Below are positions 51,168-60,565 of a stretch of 64,000 nucleotides of DNA, piece after piece (position 1 is the first letter of the stretch; the number at the start of each line of letters is the position of its first letter). The notes beneath the pieces were generated by a model that saw nothing but the letters and a program-made list of their open reading frames with translations, made no database searches and was not told where the DNA came from. The position numbers and the translations under genes are program-made. Location: the NCBI GenBank assembly GCA_003343995.1, contig QAKE01000084.1:22775-86774 (forward strand). The letters run 5' to 3'. Source of the stretch: Bacillota bacterium (GTDB lineage Bacteria > Bacillota > Clostridia > Christensenellales > Borkfalkiaceae).

Positions 51168-52007
51168 ATGAGCGAATGTACGCACGATTGCTCGAACTGC
51201 AGCGCCGATTGCGGGGAGAGAAAGGAAAAGGAAAGTTTTTTGAAAAAGCCGCACGAGCTGAGCAATATCAAGCGCGTGATCGGCGTGGTGAGCGGCAAGG
51301 GCGGCGTGGGAAAATCGATGGTTACGTCGATGCTCTCCGTCCTCTTCAACCGCCGCGGCTATAAAACCGCCGTCATGGACGCCGACGTCACCGGCCCCTC
51401 CATTCCGAGAATGTTCGGCATTAAAGAGCGGGCGCAGGGCGGCGAGCAAGGTCTTTTGCCGGTGAAAAGCAAAACGGGCATCGAAATCATGAGCATCAAC
51501 CTGCTCTTGGAAAACGAAAGCGATCCCGTGGTGTGGCGCGGTCCCGTCATTGGCGGCGTGGTGCAGCAATTCTGGACGGACGTCATCTGGAACGACGTCG
51601 ATTATATGTTCGTCGATATGCCCCCCGGAACGGGCGACGTGCCTTTGACGGTGTTCCAGTCGCTCCCCGTGGACGGCATCGTGGTGGTGGCGTCCCCGCA
51701 GGAGCTCGTTTCCATGATCGTGGAAAAGGCGGTCAAAATGGCGAACATGATGAACATTCCCGTGCTCGGCGTGGTGGAGAACATGAGCTACCTCGAATGT
51801 CCGAAATGCGGGGAAAAGATGTATCTCTTCGGCGAAAGCGCGGTGAAAAAGGTGTGCGAGGAATATTCCTTGCCGCTGCTTGCGGAAATTCCCGTCAAGC
51901 CGGAGCTCGCCAAGCAGGGCGACCGCGGGCTGATCGAGTTGTTTGAAGGCGATTTCATGGAAAACGCCGCCGCGATGATCGAAACGCTCATGCAGAAAAA
52001 ACAGTAA
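51168..52007 (+). CDS. mrp: Mrp/NBP35-family P-loop ATPase, Fe-S cluster carrier
   Basis: This 279-residue protein carries and delivers Fe-S clusters in known family members. The P-loop is VSGKGGVGKSMVTS near residue 43 and the second region is MDADVTGPSIPRMFG. Later landmarks are VDYMFVDMPPGTGD and the cluster-binding pair CPKC near residue 208. The N-terminal extension has CTHDCSNCSADC, a four-Cys pattern as in NBP35-type members. A ribosome site AAAAGGAG lies ahead of the ATG, 13 nt after typA. Confidence 0.93.
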   Translation: MSECTHDCSNCSADCGERKEKESFLKKPHELSNIKRVIGVVSGKGGVGKSMVTSMLSVLFNRRGYKTAVMDADVTGPSIPRMFGIKERAQGGEQGLLPVKSKTGIEIMSINLLLENESDPVVWRGPVIGGVVQQFWTDVIWNDVDYMFVDMPPGTGDVPLTVFQSLPVDGIVVVASPQELVSMIVEKAVKMANMMNIPVLGVVENMSYLECPKCGEKMYLFGESAVKKVCEEYSLPLLAEIPVKPELAKQGDRGLIELFEGDFMENAAAMIETLMQKKQ

Positions 52008-52015
52008 TTATATTG

Positions 52016-52053
52016 CCGCCGCGGCGTTTGCTTACGCCGCGGCGGGTATTTTT
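52016..52053 (+). terminator. Terminator after the Mrp gene
   Basis: An 11-bp perfect GC stem (52016-52026 with 52035-52045) is followed by a T-rich run. Confidence 0.88.
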
Positions 52054-52077
52054 TTAAAAACGTATGGAAATGATAAA

Positions 52078-52101
52078 GGCATACGGAAAAATCCGTATGC
52101 C
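52078..52101. terminator. Second hairpin downstream of the Cys-rich gene
   Basis: A 10-bp perfect stem (52078-52087 with 52092-52101) with loop AAAA lies just past the stop codon side of the minus-strand Cys-rich gene. It lacks a clean T-tract on either strand, so it may only slow the polymerase. Confidence 0.45.
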
Positions 52102-52132
52102 CGATCGGGTGAGCGTTTTAAGCGTTTACATG

Positions 52133-52348
52133 TTATTTGCAGCAGCCGCAGCCATTGTTGCAACCGCAGCCTAAGCCGCCGAAACCGCCGTTCTTGCATA
52201 AACAATATGCCAGCGCGATCGCGGCGGGCACGGCGTAACAGCTATTCAAAAAGCCGCATAAACAACCGCTTTTGCATACGCAAAGAATGAGCAGGATGAT
52301 CAAAATCCATAAACAGCAGTTATTCTGGTCAAAACAAAATCCGTTCAT
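52133..52348 (-). CDS. Very Cys-rich mini-membrane protein
   Basis: This 71-residue protein contains about 15 cysteines. One hydrophobic segment (LWILIILLILCVC, about residues 13-25) is followed by CKSGCLCGFLNSCYAVPAAI and a Gly/Cys-rich tail with GCGCNNGCGCCK at the very end. A strong GGAGG ribosome site lies upstream of the ATG, which supports it as a real gene. The function is unknown. Sporulation-coat-like or metal-binding roles are possible, and a short secreted peptide cannot be ruled out. It is alone, on the strand opposite its neighbours. Confidence 0.7.
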   Translation of the reverse strand: MNGFCFDQNNCCLWILIILLILCVCKSGCLCGFLNSCYAVPAAIALAYCLCKNGGFGGLGCGCNNGCGCCK

Positions 52349-52484
52349 AATATTTCCTCCGTTTAATCTGCTCTTCGCCGTATGTATCGGTTTAATTCCG
52401 TCCGTTTCGCACGGTTCGGCGAATCGCTTTATACTTCATAATAAGCGCGCGGGCAAAAAAATGTTACCAACGCTCGCAATAAAC

Positions 52485-52513
52485 TTGCTAAAATCGGGGG
52501 AATATGTTAAAAT
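52485..52513 (+). promoter_or_regulatory. Promoter of the ECF S-component/coaX/hom operon
   Basis: TTGCTA (52485-52490) and TAAAAT (52508-52513) are 17 nt apart. The leader of about 100 nt before the ATG shows no riboswitch I can recognise. Confidence 0.65.
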
Positions 52514-52618
52514 TACAGTAACGGACACCGCGAAGGCGGGTTCGATTTTAAAAACTTTATCGGTTTTTGTTCATCGCAACAGATATCTTTGCAAAAGAAT
52601 TTGATTGGAGGTTATTCT

Positions 52619-53266
52619 ATGAACAAGCAACAAGAAGCCCGTTTGCCGCAGGAAAACGCGGCGAAAACGGAAAAACGCACTTTCTTCACGCCGAGGAACA
52701 TCGCTTGGTTTGCGGTGCTTCTGGCGCTCACCGTCGTTTTGCAGATTTGGGGCAGCGCCGTTAAAATCGGCGGGGTAAGTTTGAATTTATCGCTTATCCC
52801 CATCGTGCTCGCCGCCATCATGCTGGGCGCGTTTGCGGGCGCGCTGATGGGGCTGGCGTGCGGCGTCGTCATTTTGATTTACGTCGTCATGGGCACGGAA
52901 CCGCTCTCGCTTTTGATGTTTCAGGATCATCCCTTCATCACCGTGGCGCTTATTTTGGTCAAAACCACGGCGGCGGGGTTCGTTTCGGGGCTGATTTACA
53001 AGGCGCTTATGAAAAAACACCCGTATGCGGGCACGTTCGTCGCCTCTGCGGCGGCGCCCGTCGTCAATACGGGACTCTATATTTTAGGCGCGCTCTTGAT
53101 GAGCGATACCATCGCCGCCTCCGGTTTTGCCGACGGCATGAGCGTATTATACTTCCTCGTCGTCGTGGCGGCGGGCGTCAATTTCCTGCTGGAGCTGGCG
53201 GTCAATCTCGTGGCGTCGCCCGCGGTGTTCACCGTCGTGAAAACGGTAAAGCGGCGCGCGTACTGA
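52619..53266 (+). CDS. ECF transporter S component, possibly for pantothenate
   Basis: This 215-residue membrane protein has about six hydrophobic segments and the S-component pattern, with IAWFAVLLALTVVLQIW, VSLNLSLIPIVLAAIMLGAF and GALMGLACGVVILIY. It would give substrate specificity to a shared ECF energy module. The next gene is coaX, whose substrate is pantothenate, so pantothenate uptake is a reasonable inference; the sequence alone does not prove it. The ATG at 52619 is preceded by TTGGAGG; an ATG 30 nt earlier lacks a ribosome site. Confidence 0.83.
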   Translation: MNKQQEARLPQENAAKTEKRTFFTPRNIAWFAVLLALTVVLQIWGSAVKIGGVSLNLSLIPIVLAAIMLGAFAGALMGLACGVVILIYVVMGTEPLSLLMFQDHPFITVALILVKTTAAGFVSGLIYKALMKKHPYAGTFVASAAAPVVNTGLYILGALLMSDTIAASGFADGMSVLYFLVVVAAGVNFLLELAVNLVASPAVFTVVKTVKRRAY

Positions 53267-53341
53267 CGTTTTCGCCAAAAATCGGCAAAACTCGGCAGAA
53301 TTTTCTCGGGGGATACCGCCCCGTTCGGAATAAGGTGTAAC

Positions 53342-54121
53342 ATGATACTTGCGATCGACGTAGGCAATACCAATATAAAATACGGCGTTTTCGACGGCGA
53401 TAAGCTGGCGGCGAGCTTCCGCGTGGCGTCTCAGCTCAAAAAAACGGCGGACGAATACGGCGCGGTGCTCACCAACCTACTCGTTACGTCGGGCATCGGC
53501 ATTTCCCAGATCGACGGCGTGATTTTATCGTCGGTCATTCCCTCGCTCAACTATACGATCTGCCACATGTGCGAGTATTTTTTCAAAACGAAACCGCTCG
53601 TCATCGGTCCGGGGGTGAAAACGGGGCTGAACATCAAGGCGGATAACCCGCGGGAGATCGGCTCGGACATCATCGTCAACAGCGTGGGCGCGTATAAAAA
53701 ATACGGCGGGCCGGTCGTCGTCATCGACTTCGGCACGGCAACCACGTTCGACGTCGTTTCGCACAAGGGCGAACTCATCGGCTGCATCATCGCGTGCGGC
53801 ATGAAAACCTCGCTGGAAAGTCTGGCGCACGGCACGGCGCAGCTGCCGATGATCGAACTCGCCGCGCCCAAAAGCGTGCTCGGCAGGAACACGGAAACGG
53901 CGATGCAGGCGGGCATCGTGTTCGGCATGGCGGGGCTGGTGGAGCGCATCATAAAAATGATAAAAGCGGAAACGGGGTACGAAACGATGAAGGTCATCGC
54001 CACCGGCGGCATGGGAAAACTCATCAAAGAGGAAGTTTCCTGCATCGACGCGGTGGATCGTACGCTGACGTTGGAAGGACTGAAATTCATATACGACTTG
54101 AACAAGAAATCGGAGGCTTGA
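53342..54121 (+). CDS. coaX: Type III pantothenate kinase
   Basis: This 259-residue kinase phosphorylates pantothenate, the first step of CoA synthesis. The ATP-binding phosphate-1 motif IDVGNTNIKYGVFDGD is at the N-terminus, VVVIDFGTATTFDVV lies in the middle, and CGMKTSLESLAHGTAQLP follows. The C-terminal part has GIVFGMAGLVERIIKMI and VIATGGMGKLI. The length is normal. AAGGTG precedes the ATG. It lies between the likely vitamin transporter and hom, only two nt from the latter. Confidence 0.94.
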   Translation: MILAIDVGNTNIKYGVFDGDKLAASFRVASQLKKTADEYGAVLTNLLVTSGIGISQIDGVILSSVIPSLNYTICHMCEYFFKTKPLVIGPGVKTGLNIKADNPREIGSDIIVNSVGAYKKYGGPVVVIDFGTATTFDVVSHKGELIGCIIACGMKTSLESLAHGTAQLPMIELAAPKSVLGRNTETAMQAGIVFGMAGLVERIIKMIKAETGYETMKVIATGGMGKLIKEEVSCIDAVDRTLTLEGLKFIYDLNKKSEA

Positions 54122-54123
54122 AC

Positions 54124-55404
54124 ATGAAAAAGTTGGGTGTAGCCATACTCGGTATGGGCGTGGTCGGCGGCGGTACGTATAAAATACTTACCGATAACCG
54201 CGAATATTTCCGCAAAACGCAGAAGCTGGATATTTCCGTGGAATGCGTTCTGGAAAAAAACAAACAGCGCGCGCTCGCGCTCGGCGTGGAGGAGGAAAAG
54301 ATCGCCTCGTCCATCGAGGAAGTCATCTCCAATCCCAACGTGGACGTGGTGGTGGAGGTTATCGGCGGCATCGAGCCCGCCCGCAGCTTCGTTTTGCAGG
54401 CGCTCATGAGCGGAAAAACGGTGGTCACTTCCAACAAGGAAATGGTGTGCAAACACTGGTACGAGCTGGAAGAAGAGGCGAAGAAGATGAACGCGGGGCT
54501 GCTTTTCGAAGCGAGCTGCGTGGGCGGCGTTCCCATCATCCGCACGCTGACCGACGGCACGCAGGCGAACCACATTCAGTCGCTCGTCGGCATCATCAAC
54601 GGCACGACAAACTATATTTTAACGAAAATGGAGCAGGAAGGCAGCGATTACGCCACCGCCCTCAAAGAGGCGCAGAACCTCGGTTACGCGGAATTCAACC
54701 CCACGGCGGACGTGGAAGGGTTCGACGCGGCGTATAAACTTTCCATTCTTTCGAGCATGGCGTTCAACAAGCGCATCCCGCTGGAAAACGTCTACCGCGA
54801 AGGCATCACGAAAATCACTTCGGAAGACATCGCGTACGGCAAAAAGCTCGGCTATAAAATCAAACTGCTCGCCATCGGCAAAAACACGTCGGCGGGCGTG
54901 GAGGTGCGCGTGCACCCCGCGTTCGTTCCCAACGGCGAAATGCTCGCCTCGGTGAACGATTCCTTCAACGCCGTCAAGCTCGTGGGCGACAGCGTGGGCG
55001 AAGTGATGCTCTACGGCAGGGGCGCGGGCGCGCTCCCCACAGGCAGCGCCATCGTCAGCGACGTCATCTTTGCGGGCAAGCATCCCGAAATCGCCTATTC
55101 GACCTTTGAAAACACAAAAGAGGCAGATAAAAACACCAAATTCGTCAGCGATTTCACCACGAAATACTTCATTCGCCTCACGGTGGAGGACAAAGCGGGC
55201 GTGCTTTCCAAAATCGCGGGAATGTTTGCGAAATACAACGTCAGCTTAAAGGAAGTCAAGCAGGAGGTCGCCAAGGAAAACGGCGTGCCGCTGGTGATCA
55301 TCACCCACGAAACGCAGGAGTTTTCCATTCGCAAAACCCTCGAAAAGCTGGAATCTTTGGAGGAAGTCGTTTCCGTGGACAGCTTGATCCGCGTGGAAGA
55401 ATAA
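54124..55404 (+). CDS. hom: Homoserine dehydrogenase
   Basis: This 426-residue enzyme reduces aspartate semialdehyde to homoserine for threonine and methionine synthesis. The NAD(P) motif GMGVVGGGTY is at the start, TSNKEMVCKHW and EASCVGGVPIIRTLTDGT form the central site, and NPTADVEGFDAAYKLSILSS is a family hallmark. The last 80 residues form an ACT domain (FIRLTVEDKAGVLSKIAGMF), the usual site of threonine feedback. The ATG follows GGAGG located inside the end of coaX. A strong terminator lies behind it. Confidence 0.96.
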   Translation: MKKLGVAILGMGVVGGGTYKILTDNREYFRKTQKLDISVECVLEKNKQRALALGVEEEKIASSIEEVISNPNVDVVVEVIGGIEPARSFVLQALMSGKTVVTSNKEMVCKHWYELEEEAKKMNAGLLFEASCVGGVPIIRTLTDGTQANHIQSLVGIINGTTNYILTKMEQEGSDYATALKEAQNLGYAEFNPTADVEGFDAAYKLSILSSMAFNKRIPLENVYREGITKITSEDIAYGKKLGYKIKLLAIGKNTSAGVEVRVHPAFVPNGEMLASVNDSFNAVKLVGDSVGEVMLYGRGAGALPTGSAIVSDVIFAGKHPEIAYSTFENTKEADKNTKFVSDFTTKYFIRLTVEDKAGVLSKIAGMFAKYNVSLKEVKQEVAKENGVPLVIITHETQEFSIRKTLEKLESLEEVVSVDSLIRVEE

Positions 55405-55427
55405 AACCATTTAAATGTAAATATCGC

Positions 55428-55459
55428 GCCGCCGCGGCAATTCTGCCGCGGCGGCTTTT
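55428..55459 (+). terminator. Terminator after hom
   Basis: A 12-bp perfect GC stem (55428-55439 with 55444-55455) with loop ATTC is followed by TTTT. Confidence 0.88.
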
Positions 55460-55532
55460 CGTCTTTAAACCCGCCGCAAGGTAAATTTTCGGTAAATTTC
55501 GACGATCGATACGATTTTTTTAGAAAAAAGGA

Positions 55533-55561
55533 TTGACGAAAAATTGTAATGATGATAGAAT
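55533..55561 (+). promoter_or_regulatory. Promoter of the 55600-60441 pair
   Basis: TTGACG (55533-55538) and TAGAAT (55556-55561) are 17 nt apart. The first ATG at 55600 has AAGGG upstream. Confidence 0.75.
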
Positions 55562-55599
55562 AAATGTAATAAAAAAGCATTACAATAATAAGGGTTATT

Positions 55600-56565
55600 A
55601 TGACAGATAGAGAAGAAATCACGGCGGAAATTGCGGAAGAACCCGTATCCGAGCTTGCGGCGGCGCCCGCGGGCGAGGTGGCGGAGAAAAAACCGCATCA
55701 CAAAGCGTTGAAAATCGTCATCGTCGTTCTTTTGGAAATCGCGCTTTTGGGCGCGGGGCTGTTTTTCGGCTATACCTACGCGAAATCGACCATCGAACCG
55801 ATACTGATTTCCAATTACAGAACGCTGGAGGATTTGCGGGAATATTACCGTCCCTCTTCGGCGGATATGAATAAGGACGCGGCGGCGTTCGCGGCGGAAG
55901 AGAATTATTTCGGCATGTACAAGCGCGTGTATTACGCGCTGCTCACCGCGCCGAGCGTAAACGTTGCGGGCGACGGCACCACGGCGACCAACGGCGGCAC
56001 GGTCAGCATCGACACCGTGAAGAAAGTGGAAAACGGGCTGATGTATCTGCACACCGTTTCGACGGGCACGGGGCTTGCGGGCACTTTCGGCGGCGAATTC
56101 GATTTGAAGCAGTATTTCGACATCGAAAGCCAGTTCGCAAAGGTGGAAAAGGACGGGGTTATCGGCAAAGTGCAGCCGGAACAGACCTTTGTGGCAAAAT
56201 ACGGTTTGCTCCCGTACGGTTTTTCCAACTATACGGTGGAGGAGGAAACCATCGATACCGCGGCGTATGAAACGGCGGACGGCTTGCACGTGCTCACGCT
56301 TACGTTTTTGGCGGACGCGGCGGAAAACTATCTCAAGCAGATGAAGGCGTACAGCGGTCAGATCGCGTCGTTTGCCGACGGCGACATTCAGTATAAAATG
56401 TTTTTCGACGACGGTTTCGTTCTGAGAAAAACCGAGGTGACGGAAAAATACACAGTAATGAGCATGCCGTGCACCGCCGAACTTACCGACGTTTACACCT
56501 ACGGCGGGGAGGATGGCTATTCGCCGATGGAAGATGCGGAAAAATTTTCCAACGTCGGCGCTTAA
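55600..56565 (+). CDS. Single-pass membrane protein with extracellular domain, unknown
   Basis: This 321-residue protein has an acidic, Ala/Glu-rich cytoplasmic N-terminus of about 45 residues and one membrane segment (IVIVVLLEIALLGAGLFFGY). About 250 extracellular residues follow, containing YYRPSSADMNKDAAAFAAEE and a beta-rich half with VSTGTGLAGTFGGEFDL and GDIQYKMFFDDGFVLRKTEV. The extracellular part resembles lipoproteins that fold into open beta-barrels, which is also the impression given by the large lipoprotein encoded 12 nt downstream. No characterised family is recognised. The shared operon suggests that the two proteins act together at the surface. Confidence 0.68.
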   Translation: MTDREEITAEIAEEPVSELAAAPAGEVAEKKPHHKALKIVIVVLLEIALLGAGLFFGYTYAKSTIEPILISNYRTLEDLREYYRPSSADMNKDAAAFAAEENYFGMYKRVYYALLTAPSVNVAGDGTTATNGGTVSIDTVKKVENGLMYLHTVSTGTGLAGTFGGEFDLKQYFDIESQFAKVEKDGVIGKVQPEQTFVAKYGLLPYGFSNYTVEEETIDTAAYETADGLHVLTLTFLADAAENYLKQMKAYSGQIASFADGDIQYKMFFDDGFVLRKTEVTEKYTVMSMPCTAELTDVYTYGGEDGYSPMEDAEKFSNVGA

Positions 56566-56577
56566 GGGGACGATAAT

Positions 56578-59500
56578 ATGAATAAACTCTTCAAAAATAA
56601 AATTTTATTGTTGCTGATCGTCGCGGCGCTCGGCTGTTTTTCGGCGTTTTTCGTTTCCTGTAACGCGTCTTTGAACGAAACGGACAATTCCCAGACGGAA
56701 ACGCCCGACGAGGACGGCGAAACGCAAAAACCCGCAGATCCTTCCGAGGAAGCGTTCATGTGGGCGCTTTCCGGCGTGCTGGGCTACGGCGCGGAGGGCG
56801 AGTTGTCGCTCGATCTCGGCGGCGAACGGATTCGCGGCACGGTGCGGGCGGATTTCAGCGAAAGTTTGCTCGCTTTCGTCGATCTGGATATAAAGGGAAC
56901 AAAAGTTTCTCTCGGTATGCAGGCGGCGGACGGTCAAAAGCTCGTTCTGGCGGAGCTGTTCGGCGAAAAGCTCTATTTCGATCTGGACGATTTGCCGGAA
57001 GTCGCGTACCGCATTTCCGCGTTGGCAGACGAAACGCTGCCTCCCGTGGAGGACGGCGCATATCCGCCCTTCGTCATCGGCGGCACGGACGTGGGCGCGC
57101 TGCTTTCGGTGCTCGACGAATTTAACGCGTATACGCTGATTTCCCTGATGAACGGCGCCGACATCGTCGGCACGCCCGCCGAAAACGGCGGGTACGATTA
57201 CCGTTTCGCGCTCGGCGACGCATTTTCGGCGGATCTCTGGGTGGACGGCGAACGCGCGCTGAAAACGGTTTCCCTGCGCGTTGCGGCGGGAGAAACGGAA
57301 ATTTCCCTCGCTTTGGAAAATATCGCTTATCCCGAAACTCCCATCGCGGCGAAGCCGGCGGAGGAGTACAAAAATCTTAAAAACTATCTCGTACTGATCG
57401 AAAGTTTCTGCAAGGAAAAAATCGAATCCGTGCCGGCTTTGATCGAAACGATTAAAAATTTCGACTTCGGCAAGGCGGGGCAGCTGATCGCCGCCGTCGC
57501 GCAGAATAAGTCGGTCGCGTTCGACGTGGCGCTGACGGTGCAAAACACTCCGATCGCCGCGGCGGTCACGCTGGATTTCGCAAACGGGTTCAAGGCGAGC
57601 GTGGCGGCGGAAGTCGCCGGCGCGGAAATCGCGCTTTACTATGCGGAGGATACGTTGTATCTGAACGCCGGCGCGATCGCGCTTCAATGTTCTTTGGAAA
57701 CCGTCGGCGAAATTCTCTCGATGTTCGGCGTGGAAAGAACGGCGCTTGCCGATCTTCCCGCTTTGCTGAAAAATTTCGCCGCGGGGATAGAAATCGAATA
57801 CATATCGGCGGAAGGCGATAAAATTTACGCGGGCGTTTCGGGGCTGGAAATCGAGTTCGATACCAAGACCTTCTCCCTGAAGATCTCGTCCGAAGCGTTT
57901 TCCGCTCAATTAAACGCGCTCGCCGCGGGCGGCAGGGTGGATGTGCCCGCCGCGGAATACTCCGACGCGGCGCATCTGCTCCCCGTTGCGAAAGCCCTTA
58001 TCGGTATCGTTGAAAGCGGCGGCGCCGCGATCGACGGCGCGGTTTCGGCGGGCGGAACGGAAATCACCCTCGGAAACGTGCGCGTATCGTTGAAGCCCTT
58101 CGGCTTAAGCGGAAACGTCGGCGTTGCCGGTATGGAGTTTGCCGCCGTTTTCGCGGAAGACAAACTATACTTATCGGGGGATAATTTCCCCGCGGTCAGT
58201 CTCGACAGCGCGGCTCTGCTGAAAATACTCCTGTCGGTGTCGGCAAAACTGCCGTCGGCGGCGTCCGTCGCGGTTTCCGATATTCTCGGTTTTGTGGAAA
58301 GTTTCTCCGCCGACGAAAGCGGACTTTTATTGCAGCTGAATTTGCAGTCGATCGGCGCGGGAAAGGCGCAGCTTTCCGTTTCCGCGGAAAACGGCGGCGT
58401 ATCTGTGCAAATTTCGTCCGACGTATTCGATGCGGAACTGCTCGCCGCGCCCTTTGCGGGAACGGTGGAGCCGCCCGTCGGACACAACGATATTTCCGGC
58501 TTTATCAAGGCGGCGGATCTCGATTATCTCATGGAAGTCGTTTCTTCCGTCATGGAGGCGAAGTCGCTCGGCGGTTCGATCTCGTTGAACATGCCCGCGC
58601 TCAGCTTGGAGGGCGATGTCACGCTGGATTTTGCCGACGGCTTGAAAGCGGCGGTCGGCGTAACGCTCGGCGGCAGCGATATTCGGCTGTTTTACGCGGA
58701 CAACGTCATTTATTTATTGAAAGACGGCGTCGCGCTGTCCGCCACGGGCGAGGAAATCGAATCGCTTTTGAAGCTGTTCGGCGCCGATGCGAAGGGTGCG
58801 GTTGATCTTTCTTCCGTCAACGTTTACGAAGAAGACGGAAAACTGAAAATAGCGCTCGGCGGCGCGGTGATCTCGGTGGACGGCGAAACGATGCGCGTCG
58901 GCGTTTCCTACGGCGACATGGTTGCCGAACTCGATCGCGTAGGCGCGGGGGATGCCGTCGTCGTTCCCGCCGCGGAATACTCCGAATTTGCCGCCATCGG
59001 CGAGGTTGCGGAAAGTTTGTATAAAATGATCGGCGGCATGAAGTTTGAAGTCGCGGGATCCTTCGACCTGAACGGAACGCAGATCGTCTTTGAAAACGCG
59101 CGGGTGTACTCCACGGGCGACGGAAGGGATCTGACGGCGGATTTCAACAGCGGAAAAATTTCCTTGGGCGGAACGCTGCTCGTCGGAGGCACGCACAAAA
59201 TTCAGGTGTCGTTCGACGGAACGAACATGTATCTTTGCTATAACGACGCGATGAAGGTGGTGATGAGCAAATCGTCGCTCGACGTCGTCGCCAAGGTACT
59301 GAAGGAAAACTTCGCGTTCATTCTGGACGGGTTCGTCAAGGCGGACGAACTCACCGATATGGTGAACGCCAAGGATTACGGCGCGATCGTTTCCGCGCTC
59401 CGTTCGCTGAAGTCTTACCGCGACGAGGCGCAGCTCCCCGTCGTGGAGCTGGAAATCGGTTTGGGCGACGGCGCGATCGGGTTGGTGCTCCGCAAGACGG

Positions 59501-60441
59501 CGGAAAACGGCGTCGGCGTGACTTTGGCGGAAAACCAGACCTTCACGATCACGAAATCCGACGTTTCCGAAGCCCCCGTAACCGCTCCCGCGGACGCGGA
59601 CGTTTACATGAATCTTTCCGATATCTCCTATCTTGCGGACGCTTTCTTCAAAACGGCAAACAAAAACGTGTTTAAATTGAGCGGCGACATCAAGGTGAAT
59701 CTGAACGTGCTCGGCATCAAGGCGGATTTGTCGGTGGGGCTGGAGGCGAACGTGCGCATCAACAAAAACGCGGAGGGCAGAATCACCGGCGTGGACGCGT
59801 ACGTCGTGTTCGACAACACGCGGGTGGCGAAAAAGGGATCGCAGGACGTGGAAAACACGACGGTTTCCGCCATTCACGATTTGGCGTTAAAATACGGAAA
59901 AAGCGTGATCACGTTCACCGGAGATACCCTCTATATCGACAGAATGAACATGAAAAAGTCGTTGGAAACGGTCAGCTGGTGGCCGATAAAATCGGGCTAT
60001 CAGTTTGCCGAAACGGCGTACGAGCATAAAAAGATCGCCGCCGCGGACTGCACCGGCGACGCGCTGAAAGATTTGATTTTCTACGCGCTCGGCGTCAATA
60101 CCAATTTGGTCAACATGTTCAAGTTCGACGGAACGCCCGACATCGCGTCGGCGCTCGGCGGTTACTCGTCCGGCAACGTCGTCAACGGCGTCCCGCAGGA
60201 ACACAACGTCACGCTGAACCTCGCCGCGCTCACGGGGTCGGATATGTTCAAGCCGTCGACGTTCCGAATCGCGGCGAACGCCGAGAACCTCCTCGTCGGT
60301 CTGAATGTCGAAGAACTGCTGATCGACTTCGGCGTCGGCACGGTGAAAGTGGGCTTGAGCGCCGAAAACGATTTGGACGGCGTGCTCGACGAGTCGTGCT
60401 TTGAAGAATACCTCAACAACGAATACCAACCGTTTATTTAG
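56578..60441 (+). CDS. Giant repeat lipoprotein of unknown function
   Basis: This 1287-residue lipoprotein has lipobox FVSC with Cys28. The mature chain is built of about five diverged units. Their junctions look alike: KPAEEYKNLKNYLVLIES (about 255), VPAAEYSDAAHLLPVAKALI (about 453), PPVGHNDISGFIKAADLD (about 627), VPAAEYSEFAAIGEVAESLY (about 791) and PADADVYMNLSDISYLADAF (about 997). Between junctions there are long amphipathic strands and a recurring pattern such as DTLYLNAGAIALQ or DNVIYLLKDGVALS, then a helix like ETVGEILSMFG. The pattern suggests serial half-barrel or convex sheets that might hold a lipid or glycan. No enzyme motif is visible. AAGGGGA lies before the ATG. Confidence 0.72.
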   Translation: MNKLFKNKILLLLIVAALGCFSAFFVSCNASLNETDNSQTETPDEDGETQKPADPSEEAFMWALSGVLGYGAEGELSLDLGGERIRGTVRADFSESLLAFVDLDIKGTKVSLGMQAADGQKLVLAELFGEKLYFDLDDLPEVAYRISALADETLPPVEDGAYPPFVIGGTDVGALLSVLDEFNAYTLISLMNGADIVGTPAENGGYDYRFALGDAFSADLWVDGERALKTVSLRVAAGETEISLALENIAYPETPIAAKPAEEYKNLKNYLVLIESFCKEKIESVPALIETIKNFDFGKAGQLIAAVAQNKSVAFDVALTVQNTPIAAAVTLDFANGFKASVAAEVAGAEIALYYAEDTLYLNAGAIALQCSLETVGEILSMFGVERTALADLPALLKNFAAGIEIEYISAEGDKIYAGVSGLEIEFDTKTFSLKISSEAFSAQLNALAAGGRVDVPAAEYSDAAHLLPVAKALIGIVESGGAAIDGAVSAGGTEITLGNVRVSLKPFGLSGNVGVAGMEFAAVFAEDKLYLSGDNFPAVSLDSAALLKILLSVSAKLPSAASVAVSDILGFVESFSADESGLLLQLNLQSIGAGKAQLSVSAENGGVSVQISSDVFDAELLAAPFAGTVEPPVGHNDISGFIKAADLDYLMEVVSSVMEAKSLGGSISLNMPALSLEGDVTLDFADGLKAAVGVTLGGSDIRLFYADNVIYLLKDGVALSATGEEIESLLKLFGADAKGAVDLSSVNVYEEDGKLKIALGGAVISVDGETMRVGVSYGDMVAELDRVGAGDAVVVPAAEYSEFAAIGEVAESLYKMIGGMKFEVAGSFDLNGTQIVFENARVYSTGDGRDLTADFNSGKISLGGTLLVGGTHKIQVSFDGTNMYLCYNDAMKVVMSKSSLDVVAKVLKENFAFILDGFVKADELTDMVNAKDYGAIVSALRSLKSYRDEAQLPVVELEIGLGDGAIGLVLRKTAENGVGVTLAENQTFTITKSDVSEAPVTAPADADVYMNLSDISYLADAFFKTANKNVFKLSGDIKVNLNVLGIKADLSVGLEANVRINKNAEGRITGVDAYVVFDNTRVAKKGSQDVENTTVSAIHDLALKYGKSVITFTGDTLYIDRMNMKKSLETVSWWPIKSGYQFAETAYEHKKIAAADCTGDALKDLIFYALGVNTNLVNMFKFDGTPDIASALGGYSSGNVVNGVPQEHNVTLNLAALTGSDMFKPSTFRIAANAENLLVGLNVEELLIDFGVGTVKVGLSAENDLDGVLDESCFEEYLNNEYQPFI

Positions 60442-60457
60442 GTAAAGTTTGGTTGCG

Positions 60458-60494
60458 CTGCGGGCGTTTTCTGCGGAAAACGCCCGCAGTTTTT
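60458..60494 (+). terminator. Terminator after the repeat lipoprotein gene
   Basis: A 14-bp perfect stem (60458-60471 with 60476-60489) is followed by five Ts. Confidence 0.92.
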
Positions 60495-60565
60495 CGTATT
60501 TTCGGCGAATTTCCCCCGTATAACGCGCATAAGGTAGAGGTGAAAAAGCAATTTTTTTGCGGATA

